The notes beneath the pieces were generated by a model, which saw only the letters and a list, made by a program, of their open reading frames with translations, searched no databases and had not been told where the DNA came from. Both the position numbers and the translations under genes were made by a program. From Gerris lacustris (Eukaryota; Arthropoda; Insecta; Hemiptera; Gerridae), in assembly GCA_951217055.1 (NCBI GenBank), contig OX578276.1, positions 65,461,144 through 65,525,143 of the forward strand: a stretch of 64,000 bases of DNA. The letters run 5' to 3'. Positions 1 through 12,702 of this stretch are shown piece by piece. Every line of letters starts with the position of its first letter. Within the stretch, counting starts at the first letter, position 1.

Positions 1-790
1 TTATCTTATAAAAAAGAACTAATCCATCTTTGGCTCAAAATGAACAAATAGGCAAGTTTATATAATAAAATATTTATTTTTCTAACTTCAATGATAAGTA
101 CAGTTGAGTCTCCCTAATTTGACACATATAGGACCTTGTCATGTCGGATTACAAAGAATTAGTGGATTACAGGATGTTTGATAATAAATATTTATTAAAT
201 TAATTAACAGAAAGAGGACACAATAAAACTAGTATTCATTAAGTGAGATATGAGTGCACAATGAACAATCAACAACTGATGGTTTGTTTCTGTTGACCCT
301 AGTAGTGCACCTGTTTACCAGTTTCCCCCTCTTTTAGTTATCTTAGATAAGAGGGGAGGGCGGCCTCACCCTCAGTACTGGATTATTGGAGGTGTCGGAC
401 GGACTACAGAGACTCAACTTTACATGAGAATATTTAATTTTTTAGCCTCCAATTCCTTTTAAAAAACACTAAGTGCTAGAATAGAGATATTAAAAATTAT
501 AAAAAATATATAAATAATTAAACTACACTAAATGATATAATGACTTCATTGATATGTGTGTAAGGTGGACAATCTCTCTTTCCTAAACAATTGTTGCTGT
601 TGAAGAAAATAAAAATAAATCAATTTTCAAAAAATTCTTTGTTAACATTTTGTTTCACCTCTATTTCTCACCTATAGCAACATTATCACAATTTGGCTTA
701 TACTAAACTTAAATTAAATTACACAATGTGTTAATAAATAAACTCTATGCCTTTTGAAATGACATCCACAATAAAAATAAAAAGCAATAA
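1..790. other. AT-rich non-coding flank
   Basis: No gene seen. The stretch is AT-rich with short homopolymers and lies beyond the 3' end of the C19orf12-like gene on the minus strand. Confidence 0.6.
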
Positions 791-1016
791 GGCCGCTCCC
801 TGACTTGTCGGTACGATATCGGTGCGGTATCGGTAAGCTAGTATGCCGATGCGGTAAGATTCTTTACCGTGCCTATATCTTACTAATTCGGTACAGATTC
901 TTTACCGCGCGGTAAAGAATCTGTACCAAACGGTAAGATATAGGCGCTCGGTAAAGAATCTTACCGCATCAGCATACTAGCTTACCGATACCGTACCGAC
1001 AAGTCAGGGAGCGGCC
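791..1016. mobile_element. PIF/Harbinger-type MITE, near-perfect 226-bp palindrome
   Basis: The two halves are inverted copies of each other, starting GGCCGCTCCCTGACTTGTCG and meeting at ACCGCGCGGT near 904-913. The left arm carries about 10 extra bases. The element is flanked on both sides by TAA (788-790 and 1017-1019). A 3-bp TWA duplication with GG-starting inverted ends is the signature of PIF/Harbinger elements. It has no coding capacity and must have been mobilised in trans. The high arm identity suggests fairly recent insertion or formation. It lies 3' of the C19orf12-like gene. Confidence 0.85.
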
Positions 1017-1610
1017 TAACACTAAAACAAAAGGTATTTTATATATTGAAATTAAATTATCAAATGAAATTAATAATCACTGAATCCTACAATCAAAAAA
1101 TGTATTATTCTTGATTAAAAAAAACAATATTCATTTGCAACATAATATGTCTTTTAATCAGACCACTATCACTTTAAGAGACTGTATTATTCACTCTATT
1201 TTATTTTTGGCCACACAAGAAATATCTTAATAAATAATGCAAAAACCTATGCATTCAAACAAAAAATGGCAAGGCTATACAAACGTAGCTAAATTGGAAA
1301 AAACTTAAAGGTATTTGTGAACATTCATTTAAAAAAAAAAAAAAATGGTAGATTACAATTAAAAAATATATGAAAGATATAAGAGCCTGGTTTAAAAAGG
1401 TATTGTGGGTATTTTTTTTAACTCCACGTCCTCTTGAAATACAAACAATTTTGTGAGTATTATTTATTTATTTTTTAAAAAAAAAAAAAAAACATCACCC
1501 CCTCCTTAAATATTAACAAACACAATTTTTTTTAAATTATTGAGCACCAAAGTCATTTCAGTGATGAAATATATTTAAATATATAAGTATAATATACTTA
1601 TACAAATATA

Positions 1611-2890
1611 TTATGGCTTGATAGAATAATTCAATTGTTTTTCAGCAAAAGAAATAAGAGAGGTTGCAAATTTTTGTTGGAGAGATGAGTTAGACATGAT
1701 TAGAGAAGTAAGCATAGCTAAGTCTGTGATGTCAAAATCTTCAATAGCACTTCTTAGATGCTCTATGAGTTGAGAGCGTTGAGTATGTGTTAAATCATTG
1801 GCAATGACTTCATGAAGGGGTTTAAACTTATCTTTTGAAGCAGCGTAACTGATTAATCCACCACTAAAACCGCCTAAAAATTAAAATAATAAATTACACT
1901 TTTTATAAAAAAAAACAAAAAAAAAAAAAAACAGCAGTTCCAAGATACATCACACATATTATCCTGATAAAATATATTTAGGGATTAGAAGTTACCTTAA
2001 AGTCCCTAATAAGAATCCCGAGGATATGGAGGCCAGAATCAATATCCAATGAAAGATTAGGGGTTAGAGAAAAAGAATATAAATCAGCAGCTAAAGGTAA
2101 TAATACTGTTAGTATTTATGATAAGATTAGAAGGTTAAGTCAGATAATCAAAATTACCAGGGTTGCCATCAGTGTCATCACCCACAGACTCCCCACCCAG
2201 GGACAACGCCTGCATAGAGTAGAGGAAACATCACCTTGCGGCCGGATTTAGTGACCTTGCAGGAGGAGCCACTGATTGGTGAACTGGAGCTGTCTGGGTA
2301 TCAGTAGTAGGTGTAGGTGTAGTTGTCTATTTTCCAGACTTGGGGATTCTGATGTGAGGACCTTAAATAGACCATCATATACTTGGTAATCAAAATTACC
2401 AGTATATCCTGGGGTATATCCTAAGTTTGCTTCGAGTCAACACCACGATGCACCACACCCCTAAAGATGCGTCCAGTAGTGGAAGTGAAACGTCGGATTT
2501 CAACCCCTTCGTTACGCGGATTTCACCGGAAACCCAAGCTGTTTATGACGAATCTACCCTGGAAGCCTACGGACCAAGTTAAAATTACCAGTGTTGACAT
2601 CAGTCCCATAACCCACAATACTAATTAGTAAAACGTACTTAAACTTCCACATGGAGTAACACCTAACTCCTGAGTAACATTAACTCATATTTTGGTTTTG
2701 TTATAGATGTTAAAGGAAAAGTAAACTTACCAATAGCTAAGCCAATTGGGCCAAACATCAGTCCTCCAGCAACAGTAGTCATTCCTGCAAAAGCACCACC
2801 TGCCAGAGAGAATTTAACTGCAACCATGAAGTTCTTTTCCTTTGCTAAGATTTCAGCAGCATCTAGCAGATCCTCTCCTCTGATTGGCAT
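1611..2890 (-). CDS. C19orf12-like membrane protein, paralog A (2 exons)
   Basis: Two coding exons on the minus strand, 2731-2890 and 1611-1873, give a 140-residue protein, close to the usual length for C19orf12. Splice sites are ATTG|GTAAGT at 2731/2730 and TTTTTAG|GCGG at 1874/1873; the intron is in phase 1. The start is the ATG at 2890 (MPIRGEDLL); the open frame further upstream has no ATG. Residues about 29-65 form a glycine-rich double hydrophobic segment (LAGGAFAGMTTVAGGLMFG, then a second GG-containing stretch after the splice), the expected re-entrant membrane hairpin. The C-terminal half is helical and resembles the family (KFKPLHEVI, SQLIEHL, SLQQKFATSLI). Human C19orf12 is mutated in mitochondrial-membrane-associated neurodegeneration, and Drosophila has two homologs, one (Nazo) reported as antiviral. 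The exact biochemical role is unknown. A paralog lies at 51784-59959. Confidence 0.85.
2140..2640. repeat. GC-richer repeat patch in the C19orf12-like intron
   Basis: This intronic patch is clearly richer in GC than its surroundings. It is bounded by a direct repeat of about 40 bases (AAAATTACCAG followed by a CATCAGT/CCCACA block at about 2151-2190 and 2581-2620), and AAAATTACCAG occurs a third time near 2393. The stretch around 2440-2580 (GTGGAAGTGAAACGTCGG) looks like the 3' tail of an old non-LTR element, but no ORF remains. The family is not identified. Confidence 0.45.
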
Positions 2891-4160
2891 CTTTATCACA
2901 AAATTTGAAGGAGATAAATTATTCAATTATCACTATAGAAATCTATTACGTAAAACTACTATCACATTATCATAAATTATGATGAGATTTATATTAGTTT
3001 CCTTTTCTAATAGTAACATTAAGAAGGGCTTTTTCAATTAAGCTTTAATAACAAGTGTGAAAACATAAAGATAGAAGATAAAACCAATTACCTCCCCCCA
3101 CCCCCCTCATAATGATATATTTATGAGGTGTTGTTATACATGTTGTTGCTTTATGAATATTTTTATAAAATTAAAGCTTTTCCTGCTACTTTGTATTTTG
3201 ACCACAAATTAACTATTATTAACTCTTTATTCTTCAGTCTTCCTTAGGTATACGAATACAATACGAATATGACTATTATTAACTAATTAACTATTAACCC
3301 CAATTAACCCTTGGAAAGATGTATGGATTTCTTAGGGTCACCATTAATTTATTTACTTTAAATTTGTAATATGGACCCCAAAACCCCTTTAAAAGAATGA
3401 AGAAGATAATGCAAAAACATATTCAAAATCAAAGGACTGTCTGCTTCATTCAAAATCTCCACTTTTATATATGTTACTAATTAAAAAATCTTTGATTTGT
3501 AAGCAAAGTTATTTTGTATTTTGGTGTTATATTAATGTTATAACATTAAAAAGTGTTATTTAAATTGTCATTATAACAGGATGTTTATGAAAAACAACTT
3601 TTCACTACTTTTGCTATATATATACACATATTATGTGTACCTTCAATTATATTATCTATTTACTTATTGACTTACTTTTGAGTTTATTAGCTAATTAAAG
3701 TATATAGTTAAGGTAAATAATAGTTATTATTAAATTTTAAACATGATTTTTTTTGTAATTTTCTAGAAATAATCCCTATTTTTTTTTATATATCAACTTT
3801 TCAAAAATAATTTTTTCATGGATTCGTACCAATTTCAGGGTTGGGAGCTAAAGTTAAAAAATGTTTATAATTATGGCCCACCCAACTATAAGTCCTTCTA
3901 ATAGTCGGCAATCAGTGTTTTGCATTCCACATTAAACCAAATAAGGTAGATATAAGTGATCCATGATCATCGATGTCAGGTGTTTTGGCTTTTATTCAAA
4001 CTTCATTGGTATAGTCTGAACATATAATAAAGTTTTATTACTTAATAATAATTCAACAGATAATGCCTAGGAGGAGGCTATAGCTATTACTGCAATTCCA
4101 CAATTGCAACTCCAAAATTGTTTATAAATAAATCCAGCTTTTATAACAAGGGTAAAATTT
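2891..4160. other. AT-rich non-coding sequence
   Basis: Upstream of paralog A. No coding region or clear element is visible. The 5' UTR and promoter of paralog A should lie here or further right, but no start site can be picked from the sequence. Confidence 0.5.
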
Positions 4161-4239
4161 CATTAAGTGAAAACTGCAGTCAAAGGATAGCTAGGACTCA
4201 AAATATGGTGTCCATTCCCATAAAACAAAGTTTTGAGTA

Positions 4240-4790
4240 GGAGATGATGCGGTCGAGAATAGCTTTGGGGCACATATTTGTTTGATTTATACACTTGAGG
4301 GATTATATCACTTTGTAAAACAGCACATTTGTATGATTTATACATTTGAGAGATTATATCTGAGGGAGTTTTTACATAGGAGTGTTGATATCCCTTTGTC
4401 AAAAGAATACATTGGAGTAAGGCCCCACCAACTTTTCTACACAACAGCATAAACTTTTTTAGTTTTATCAACTTAAATAGTAGTTGGTGCACTTATTTGA
4501 TAGTGGGTATTTAAGAACAATTAAGGTTTCATTCCAAATATTAATATAATTATTATTATTATTTTTTTTTTTTTTAGGCTAATCTGCAGTTATCAATACA
4601 GTCGAGAATCACTTGGTGCCACAATTTGGCGTGATTTATTCACTTCAGAGAATATATCCCTATGTCAGCACAGTTCATTTTTAAGATTTATAAATTCAAA
4701 AGATTATATCTATAATTAATACATTTCAAAGATGATATCCCTTTGTCTAAACAGTACATTCAAGTGAGCCCCCCCTCCCAATTTTCTAAC
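4240..4790. repeat. Degenerate direct duplication
   Basis: The blocks at about 4240-4450 and 4600-4790 share phrases in the same order: a variant of GAGATTATATC, then GATATCCCTTTGTC, then AGTACATT, then CCAA(C/T)TTTTCTA. A related piece appears inverted near 48110-48180 in SPRTN intron 1, so this is an old interspersed repeat. The frame at 4163-4492 falls inside it and is not a gene. Confidence 0.45.
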
Positions 4791-5080
4791 CTCTTCTCCA
4801 AGGTGGCTTGATAGCAGTTTGACCATTTTACTTTCTCATATAAAGAGAAAATATTGTGATGGTGCGAAAATTCGATTTTGATGGATTTACATGTTTTGAG
4901 GTCCCCTGAGTCCAAAAAAAAGTGGTTTTTAAAAAATGTCTGTCTACCCTCTGTGCAGACGTGTGGACCCTAAACTACTTGGCTGATTTTGACGAAATTT
5001 TGCATACATGTTCAGAAAAATCATACCCCAAGGTGTAATCGAGGAATGAATTTAAATCCAACATTTGGGGGCGCTACCCT

Positions 5081-5099
5081 CCCCCCCCCCCCCCCCCCC
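5081..5099 (+). repeat. Poly-C run, 19 bases
   Basis: Uninterrupted C homopolymer, one of 14 C or G runs of at least 11 bases in the window. Confidence 0.95.
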
Positions 5100-5192
5100 T
5101 CCCCCAAAAAAAACTCTGAAAAACTTGAAAAAAAAAAAATTCTCGAAAATGGTTCTGACGATTTTGATTAAAAAATTCTAAAATGTAGTCTG

Positions 5193-5667
5193 TTTAAATC
5201 ATAGAATCCTTAAACGGAATGATTTCCAACTTCCCTCTTTATCTACTTGTGTTAGACTACTAGCGCTCCACGGGAATTTGGCGGTTAATATTATAACTAA
5301 ATCTTATACACCATTCAAAATATTTTGAGTTTCTTAATTCAAAGAAATAAATTTATTAGAGTTACTAGATAAGAGCGAGAGGGTCCTAGATAGGAGCGGG
5401 AGTTACTAGATATTTCAGTTTACTAGATTCGAACCCGGGAACTTTCGCATTCGGAGCAATCACGCATCTCACACAGCCACCGAGGCTGTTTTTTTTAATT
5501 TTGTTTATTTACAAGATAGTACAAATGACTGAAAACCAGTATTTGTTTATATTTTAGAATTCGAGGAATGTCAAAAGATCATAAGTAGTTTACAATTATA
5601 ACCGTCATCTGCCCGACCGGCGCTAGTGGTCTTACACCCCTAGAATACTGGAGTTGGATACCCCTGG
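5193..5667 (-). mobile_element. Inverted-repeat element with tRNA-like core, copy 1
   Basis: Matches the element at 63418-63797 in the opposite orientation. Its arms are inverted copies of each other: CTAGCGCTCCACGGGAATTT near 5260-5280, with the reverse complement of a related block near 5600-5640. Between the arms, on the minus strand at 5423-5490, is a tRNA-like stretch with a B-box-like GGTTCGAATCT and an A-box-like GGTGGC start. One edge reads CAGGGGTATCCAACTCC on the minus strand, which resembles hAT-type ends. A short internal tandem duplication (TAGATAAGAGCG / TAGATAGGAGCG) makes this copy longer than the other. Confidence 0.65.
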
Positions 5668-5764
5668 TTTAAATACAATCAAACGATAAAAGCCGTTTTC
5701 CCGGGAAACATCCAGTTCCTGAAAAAATAGCTTTAAACGCGGACAGAGAGAGGCCGAGTTCAAT

Positions 5765-5784
5765 CCCCCCCCCCCCCCCCCCCC
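5765..5784 (+). repeat. Poly-C run, 20 bases
   Basis: Uninterrupted C homopolymer just outside the tRNA-like inverted-repeat element. Confidence 0.95.
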
Positions 5785-6808
5785 AGGAAAAGTTATTTTT
5801 ATGACATATTTTGATAAAATGTTCTATAATAATTAAATGAACCAACGAAAACTAATAAATGAAAAACACTGGACTAAGTAGTTATGGACTCGTATATGAG
5901 AAAGTATGTCTGAGTTGCCTCGGACCGATTTCTTTATAATATCGTTCCTAAAGACTCTAGAAAAAATAAAAAATAATAAAGGTTTCATTATGGTCTTTAG
6001 ATTTTATTTAGTATAGCATAAAATTAATTCATTTTGACAACACAAAAGTGCATACCTAAATATGGGTATTAAGGAAAATGAAATGTACCATTGTGAATAC
6101 ATCATTATTTTTATCGGCTAGTGACAAAGTTGAAACTTTCGGCGGTAAGGGTAGTTAGGAGGGAATATCAATTATAAGAAATTAACACGATGAAAATGAA
6201 TAGTAGATATCAATGCTTTAGACCGGCCAGTAACTACGCAATATAGACTCGAAGAATATAACATAAAAACGTAGCTAATGAACTATTAAATGAAATAATA
6301 TAAAAATAAGTAGAAATTAATTAAATAATACCTTGAATGTAAACTTTTTGCTTCCAAAATATAAGTTTCTGAAATGAACGAGAACGAACCAAGAAGCTGT
6401 AATTCCCAATGGTCGATCGAAAGCCAAAGGCTACAGATTACAAAAATAAGTTTAAAAAATAAAGGTGAATGAGAAACCTTTTCTCTTCTCTTATCAATAA
6501 ATTATTATCAGCAATTTGAACAAGGCCATCTCATAATGAAGTCTGAAACAGTGTTGACAACGACTCTTTCAGATTGTATAATCCTAACCCTAACGTTCAT
6601 ATAAAAATGAGTTTCTCAGACACAACAATTATTATTTGTCTTATTATCGTCTAAAATGGAAGTATATAAATATAAGCAAAACAAAGGGACGGAGGAATAT
6701 CCAGTAATAAAATTTTCCACAATAGTTTGGGCAAAACATTATGGCGCCAAATTTAAACTCAAATTAGGTTATATATAAACAATTTAGTCCTAGAATACTA
6801 ATGCATTG
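5785..6808. other. AT-rich non-coding sequence
   Basis: No gene, transposon end or structured repeat could be identified here. Confidence 0.5.
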
Positions 6809-6816
6809 AACATAGT

Positions 6817-9800
6817 CAGAGCTGGATTTACATATTTGGTGGCCAGGGGCCCAATAAAAATTGCCGCCTGCCCCCCCCCCCCCCCCCCCCCCCCAAATGC
6901 TGTGACAATTTTGTAATTCCTATAAAAAAAAAAAAAAAAAAAATACTGCAAGTTTTGTCCTATAAAACATATGGACTAATGTTTTATGGTTTTGTCCATT
7001 TTTAACCTGATTTATTTTAATATTATTTAAATAATATTCCACTATTATTACAGGACTAGGCTAAAACCAAATACCAATTTTTTAAAATAAAAAAAGTTTT
7101 TGAATGAAAAACAATTTTCAAGTACACAGTATTTATATACAAGTTTTATTTTAAAATTAGTCATGATTTAACAGTAACTTCGTTTGTAGGAAATATAAAG
7201 TTAAAGTGTAGTTATAAAAATTTTAAAAAACGGCCAATCATGCACCATGACTTAAGGAGCGAATTTTTAAAAAAATCTGTGTATTATTGGCTTGTGATAA
7301 TACAGGAATATTTTGGTTTAGAATTTGGATGGGTGAAAAAAAATAGGTACACAGGGGTACCGGGTACAAAAATCAAGATGCATGTCGTTGGAAAGCTCTG
7401 AGTACAGTAATTGTTGTTATGTACACTTTTGTCATATTTTCATATAAGAGGGGGGTAAAATGGATAAAACACGTTTTATGCTATTTGTGACCCTAAATTG
7501 TCAATATTTGACCCCTAAATGGACTCTAAAAATTCTGGCCAACGAACTCATCCTTTCTTTTGATATTATTGACATTTTAAAATTTGTTTGGATTTTTGAA
7601 GTGCATCCTAGGGTGAGATATCGTCTCGAGTGACACATACATATATACATACATACATAAGAAAAAGTGTTAAATTTCAGGAATCGATTAAGATTGGTAT
7701 GATTTCCATGGAGAAAATTTTCAAAAATTCGCATTTAAAAAATGTTGAAGCCATTGCAATAGCTTAATTTTCTTTGAAAATTCGCTTAAAAAAAGAAAAG
7801 AAAAAGAAAATTAATTGAATACCTTTATTGAGAAATTTGTTTATTTAAATTTCTTAAGTCTTGCTTTAACATTAGGAAAGTCATTTATGACATTTAAATT
7901 CAAGTCATAGTCCAGTTATTTTAGTCATAAATATGGCTTCTGTTCCAAAAAATTCGAAGCTTCAATTTTTTATTTTTTGATCACTTCATTTTGACATTCT
8001 GAAAAGCACAACTTTTTGCGTATTTTTGTAAATATCTCGCTTCCTCTAGCTCGGAGACCAATTGACTGTCAGATCAAAATTGAAGATTTTAAAATTTCAC
8101 ACATGAAACATTTGTTTATTTTTTACTTAGAACGAACCTTTTGGATAATAAAGTGCTCCAAAGTTTCCGCACAAGGCGTAAAAAATAATTTTATTACATA
8201 CTTATATAGATAATTGTCAATTAACGTTGGTGGAGCTGAAGGGTTTGCTTGGAGATAATGCTCCCACCGATGCGACAATATAAGCAAAATTGATTGAAAA
8301 GTATGGCAAGAATATTGTTATTACGATTCAGTGTATGCAGCGATACTGCGGACGTCTTCTCTTATAATTGTTGCATTAGCTTCAACTATTCGTGGAAGTT
8401 CTTCTTCTTGATTCAATTTTTTATTTTCATACCAAGCGTTAGAAAGAATAGTCGCATGAGTATCGAGGAAGCTAATCATTGTCATTTTTTGGTTTTGTGG
8501 TAATAACAATGTTGTTGCCATACTTTCCAACCAATTTTGCTTCTATTGTCGCATCCGTAGGAACATCATCTTCAAGTAAAACCTTCCATGTAAAACATAG
8601 ACAATTATCTATGTAAAAAAAAAATTTCTTACGTCTTATGGGGAAACTTTGGAGCACTTTATTATCCAAAAGGTTCGTTCTACGTAAAAAATAAACATCA
8701 TGTTTCATGTGTGAAAATTTATAATCTTCAATTTTGATCTGACCGTCAATTGGTCTCCGAGCTAGAGGAAGCGAGATGTTTACATATATACGTAAAAACT
8801 AACACTACTCAAGTTATAATAAGCTAGGTTTTTGCTAAACCGTTCGTTGTACGTAAAAAATAAAAGATAACTTTTCTGTGGTAAATTTAATAATCTATTT
8901 TTTTAATAATCACCTTAATTTGTCTCCGAGCCTTAGGAAGCGAGATATTCATAAAAATACGTAAAAAGTGTAGGGCATCGGATAACAGATATTCTTCGCC
9001 CTATATTCCGTAAACCATCCATTGCACGTAAAAAATTAATGAGATTTTTTTTTTTGTGGGAAATTTTGCTATCTTTAATTTTGATAACCACCTTGATTGG
9101 TGTCGGAGCAATAGGAAAATACCAAATTTGTTGACCTTTGCCCTTGAATATCAACTAACGCGACCACGATCTCATTGCCGATTTTCAATATGTTTTTCAG
9201 AACGTCAAAATGAAGTGATCAAAAAATATAATATATTTTTTGATCACTTCATTTTGACGAGCTGCAATATCATGGAAGCTCCGAATTTTTTGGAACAGAA
9301 AACCTAAAATGACTGGACTATCAAGAAAGCAAAAGAAAAGTGTTTTTAATGCACTTAATAATTATTTAATGTTTATATTATAAACTCTTGGCTCCTGGGA
9401 ATTCTTTAAATTGTTTAAAAACATAGTTTTATGCCCGTTTTTACCTTTAAAGATTACGTTGTATAAAAATAGAGTAAAGTTGGCCTAAACTGTAGTTCTA
9501 ACTGGTACGTGAATAACTAGCGGCGACGAGTTATAAATCAAATCACTAACCGTTCTATGCCCAAAATCTAAAATCCACTTAAACACTAATAAATAAAAAC
9601 TTATGCCTACACACCTGCACTTGCGCTCATACTCTACTGTACAATTAGTATATAAAAGTTCAATTAGTAAATAAATATTATACTTTTTGTTCACAAGAGT
9701 TATATTGTAATGTCCAATATTAAAAAAAAAAATGTTTTATGATTATTGTTTTATTTTTCTTTCTGCCGCCTTCGAAAATTTGCCGCCAGGGGCCCGGGCC

Positions 9801-9829
9801 CCCATGGCCCCTGCCTAAATCCAGCCCTG
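6817..9829. mobile_element. hAT-type element, 3.0 kb, no intact transposase
   Basis: Inverted termini CAGAGCTGGATTTA (left) and CAGGGCTGGATTTA (right, minus strand), each followed by GCCGCC- and GGGGCCC-rich sequence, are flanked by a perfect 8-bp duplication AACATAGT at 6809-6816 and 9830-9837. CAG..CTGG ends with an 8-bp duplication are diagnostic of hAT elements. A 24-base poly-C run (6871-6894) lies just inside the left end. No frame longer than about 80 codons survives and I see no hAT dimerisation domain, so this is a non-autonomous derivative. The interior holds inverted and tandem repeats. Confidence 0.85.
8016..8770. repeat. Internal inverted repeat within the hAT element
   Basis: 8036-8180 and 8640-8775 are inverted copies, sharing CTAGCTCGGAGACCAATTG, TCAAAATTGAAGATT and GAACGAACCTTTTGGATAAT. 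Further diverged copies of the TCTCCGAGC..AGGAAGCGAGAT block follow near 8928-8955 and 9090-9120. A short coding-like stretch also occurs twice in inverted orientation: 8240-8330 plus and 8495-8590 minus both read PTDATI..AKL..KYG.NIVIT. The latter suggests a duplicated fragment of an unidentified gene or transposon ORF. Confidence 0.6.
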
Positions 9830-10169
9830 AACATAGTGTTTATCATAATTAAACATTTGTCGTTTTGCCAAAAATTGTTGTACATGTATACATCTGTGTG
9901 CAGTTATATTAAATTATTTAGTTGATTTACATCTTTTAATTAATCTATGATGTCTTAAAAATTATTATCTCTTTCATGTTAGAATCAGCACTGACACTAC
10001 ATTTTTCGCCACCACAGGCAGGGCAAGATTTTATTTGGCTACCCCTGTAACTAAGGTTGAAAAAATGTTTGCGAATATTTCCACTTAAGGAATGATTATA
10101 AGAAAAAGATGTAACAAATAATGAAGGGGCAGTTAAAATGATTTTTTATCTGATGCCTGAATGTGTTTT

Positions 10170-10364
10170 TCATAGAGGTAAGTATAACCTTTTTTCAACA
10201 ACATTTTGCTGCAAATTGTAAATGTTCTTTATAGTTGTGTAGTTATTTTTGGCTCTTCCACAAATTGCACAACAAGCTTTCTTATTGGGAGACTCCTTTC
10301 TAAAGGCTATTCTGATCGACTTTTTCACACCACAACTTAAACGAGGATAACAAATAAAACCCAC
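10170..10364 (-). pseudogene. Possible piggyBac C-terminal cysteine-rich fragment
   Basis: The translation contains CCAICGRAKNNYTTIKNIYN. This resembles the start of the cysteine-rich C-terminal domain of piggyBac-type transposases (C-x2-C-G-x2-K-N then T-T-I). The later cysteines and histidines are not in frame and no other piggyBac piece or TTAA-flanked end is near. It could equally be a chance frame. Confidence 0.25.
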
Positions 10365-11086
10365 TTTGAAGTATCACTGTCGGTCATGATTAAAAAAATA
10401 ATATACCTACTGATATTAAGTACAATTTGGGTGGTGCGACACACTGACTTTGCCAAGCAGGAGTTTTAGGAAATTACAACTACAGATAAACCCTATCAGG
10501 TTAAGCTCAGCTACTGAACTGAAACAAAATTTGATAAGATTGGGTGTGTCGCTTGAACAAGAGCAAAGTTTCGATATAAAAGTGGTGGGGATACATATTT
10601 CTTGAGAGGTCATTTGAGAATAAAAAAGTATGGCTTCAAAATTCTCCCCCCCCCCCCCCAAGTCACATCTTACCAGAGGTGACGTAAAAGTAACATTTTT
10701 CGATCATTTAAAAAAAAAATTGTATTATAGGCATATTTACTTCAATCTACAGGAATTATGTTGGTTATAAAAAAATATTTTTTTAAAATTATGTTTTATC
10801 TATAAAAATAATAAATAATTACATAGGCAATTAATTTTATTTTAGTTTTACATTATTAATTTTTAATCTATAAAAATATTTTTTTTCCAAATAACTCTTG
10901 AATAATTTGAAATAAATCAAAATATAATTTCCTGTAGGCCTAACAATATTAAGTTTCGATACCAAAAAAATCTATAGATCAAAATTGATTTTTTACTGAG
11001 ACTTTAAATGGTATCCAATTTATAAGTTTATCTCCAAATCTTGAAACCTAAATTTGACCCACTTCCCGACTACCAAGAAATCAGAA

Positions 11087-12167
11087 ACTTGCACAGATTA
11101 ATGTATTTTTAATGACAATACAATAATCAGTCATTATTTAATTTATTTATTTATTTGTTTTTCTCCAAATCTTTTAACCTAAATCCCCTATAAAAACCTT
11201 GTTGTGAAAAAAAAGGAGATAACTCAGAAGAAATAGAAAAATTCCAGACTCCCTCCCAAAAAAATCACCCTATCAAAGTGATGATTGCATTGCGGCCAAG
11301 TCTATTCTATGCCTCAATCAGAAACTGTCCAAGAAGGTATTAGGCAATAAAAATTAACAGAAGTATTGATAAATTTTAAAAATATTGGTCACATTCATAG
11401 TCATTTATAAATATTCAACCAGCAATTCACAGTCCAACTTGGTCATACAGCACTATTGGATTTGGCGTTCGGATTTACCCCACACAGACTTCCAACCACA
11501 GTATCACTTCTGGAACTAAACTAGAAAGAGCATCAATGTGAGATTTGAGCCAATCAATCAGAAATAATATTGGTCAATAATTGCAGACGCTATGAGAGCT
11601 CAAAGTCAATAAAAAATAATAATAAAATCTTAGCACCAACTATAAGGTTCAACCGATGGAGGTACGGAATAGAAATGAGTCATAGAATCAGAGATCTTTC
11701 ATCAGTCAGTTTTTTTATTCAACTTACAGTTGATTCTTAACCATGTGGCTGCCATTTTTTTTGGGGAGGGGGGGGGGGATAACAATAAATTTAGATTTTT
11801 TGGAATTTCATGTCAGTTACATGGCTATAGCTACAAGTGTGCCAAATTCCAAGTTTTTAGCTATTCTGTTTTGACTATAAGTAGTCGGTAACATAAATGT
11901 CAATTTTGAAAATCTCCCCTTTTCAGAAGCTTAAATATTAAGGGCTCCATAAGCTACTTAAGCTTAATCTATGCCTTAAATTTCAAAAGCCCATTGTAAG
12001 AGACAGCAGAGATATGAGAAAAACCGAGTGAATTGGTTCAAGTAAAGATGCACATGCTGGAACTTCACCTTGCGCACTATCGTACGCTCACATTTTGCCT
12101 ACATTAGCTGAAACTTGCACAGATTATGTATTTACAATGACAGTACAATAATCTGTCATTAGTTAAT
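11087..12167. repeat. Diverged direct duplication of about 60 bases
   Basis: AACTTGCACAGATTA followed by ATGTATTT, CAATGACA.TACAATAATC and GTCATTA occurs at 11087-11146 and again at 12113-12167 in the same orientation. This points to an old interspersed repeat. The family is unknown. Confidence 0.5.
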
Positions 12168-12687
12168 TAATAAATCAATTAAGTTGATATTATTGAATTA
12201 AGAAAATCTATGAAAGAGTTTTATCATTTATAATTTACTAGTTGCCACCCATACCACCTTCAGTCTCACATCCACTCAAAACCCTGTCTTTCAACTCCTG
12301 GCTCTAGGTACAATGAATTGTATTGTATTGCTCGAATGTAAAGAATAATAATAGATTATACTTGGAGAAAAAATTATTTTTTAAATTAATTAAATATTAT
12401 AAATTAATTAAATTTTAGTACATCATTGTTGCTTTTTTGCTTTTGCCACAATAGAAAGTAATGATATAATTACCCTTTCATATAACTGTAATCCATTAAC
12501 TTCAGCATAAAATGGTATAGAACTTTTTTTTTTTATTTGGACAACTTTTGTACTATAGTAGGGGCTGAACATTACCAATGTAAATCCCAGACTGACTGAA
12601 ATTTACTTTCTTTCATTGGCTTAATCTTATTGCACATTACTTCGTTTTACTACTTGGAATTTTGTTTTTTAATAATTCACTGAGAGA

Positions 12688-12702
12688 GGGGGGGGGGGGG
12701 GG
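12688..12702 (+). repeat. Poly-G run, 15 bases
   Basis: Uninterrupted G homopolymer in intergenic DNA. Confidence 0.95.

Noticed and set aside
2891..2926. 12-codon N-terminal extension of C19orf12-like paralog A
   Set aside because: The upstream codon is TTG, not ATG; the family alignment starts at MPI.
4163..4492. 109-codon minus-strand frame
   Set aside because: It falls in a degenerate duplicated repeat, its internal repetition follows the DNA repeat, and it resembles no protein family.
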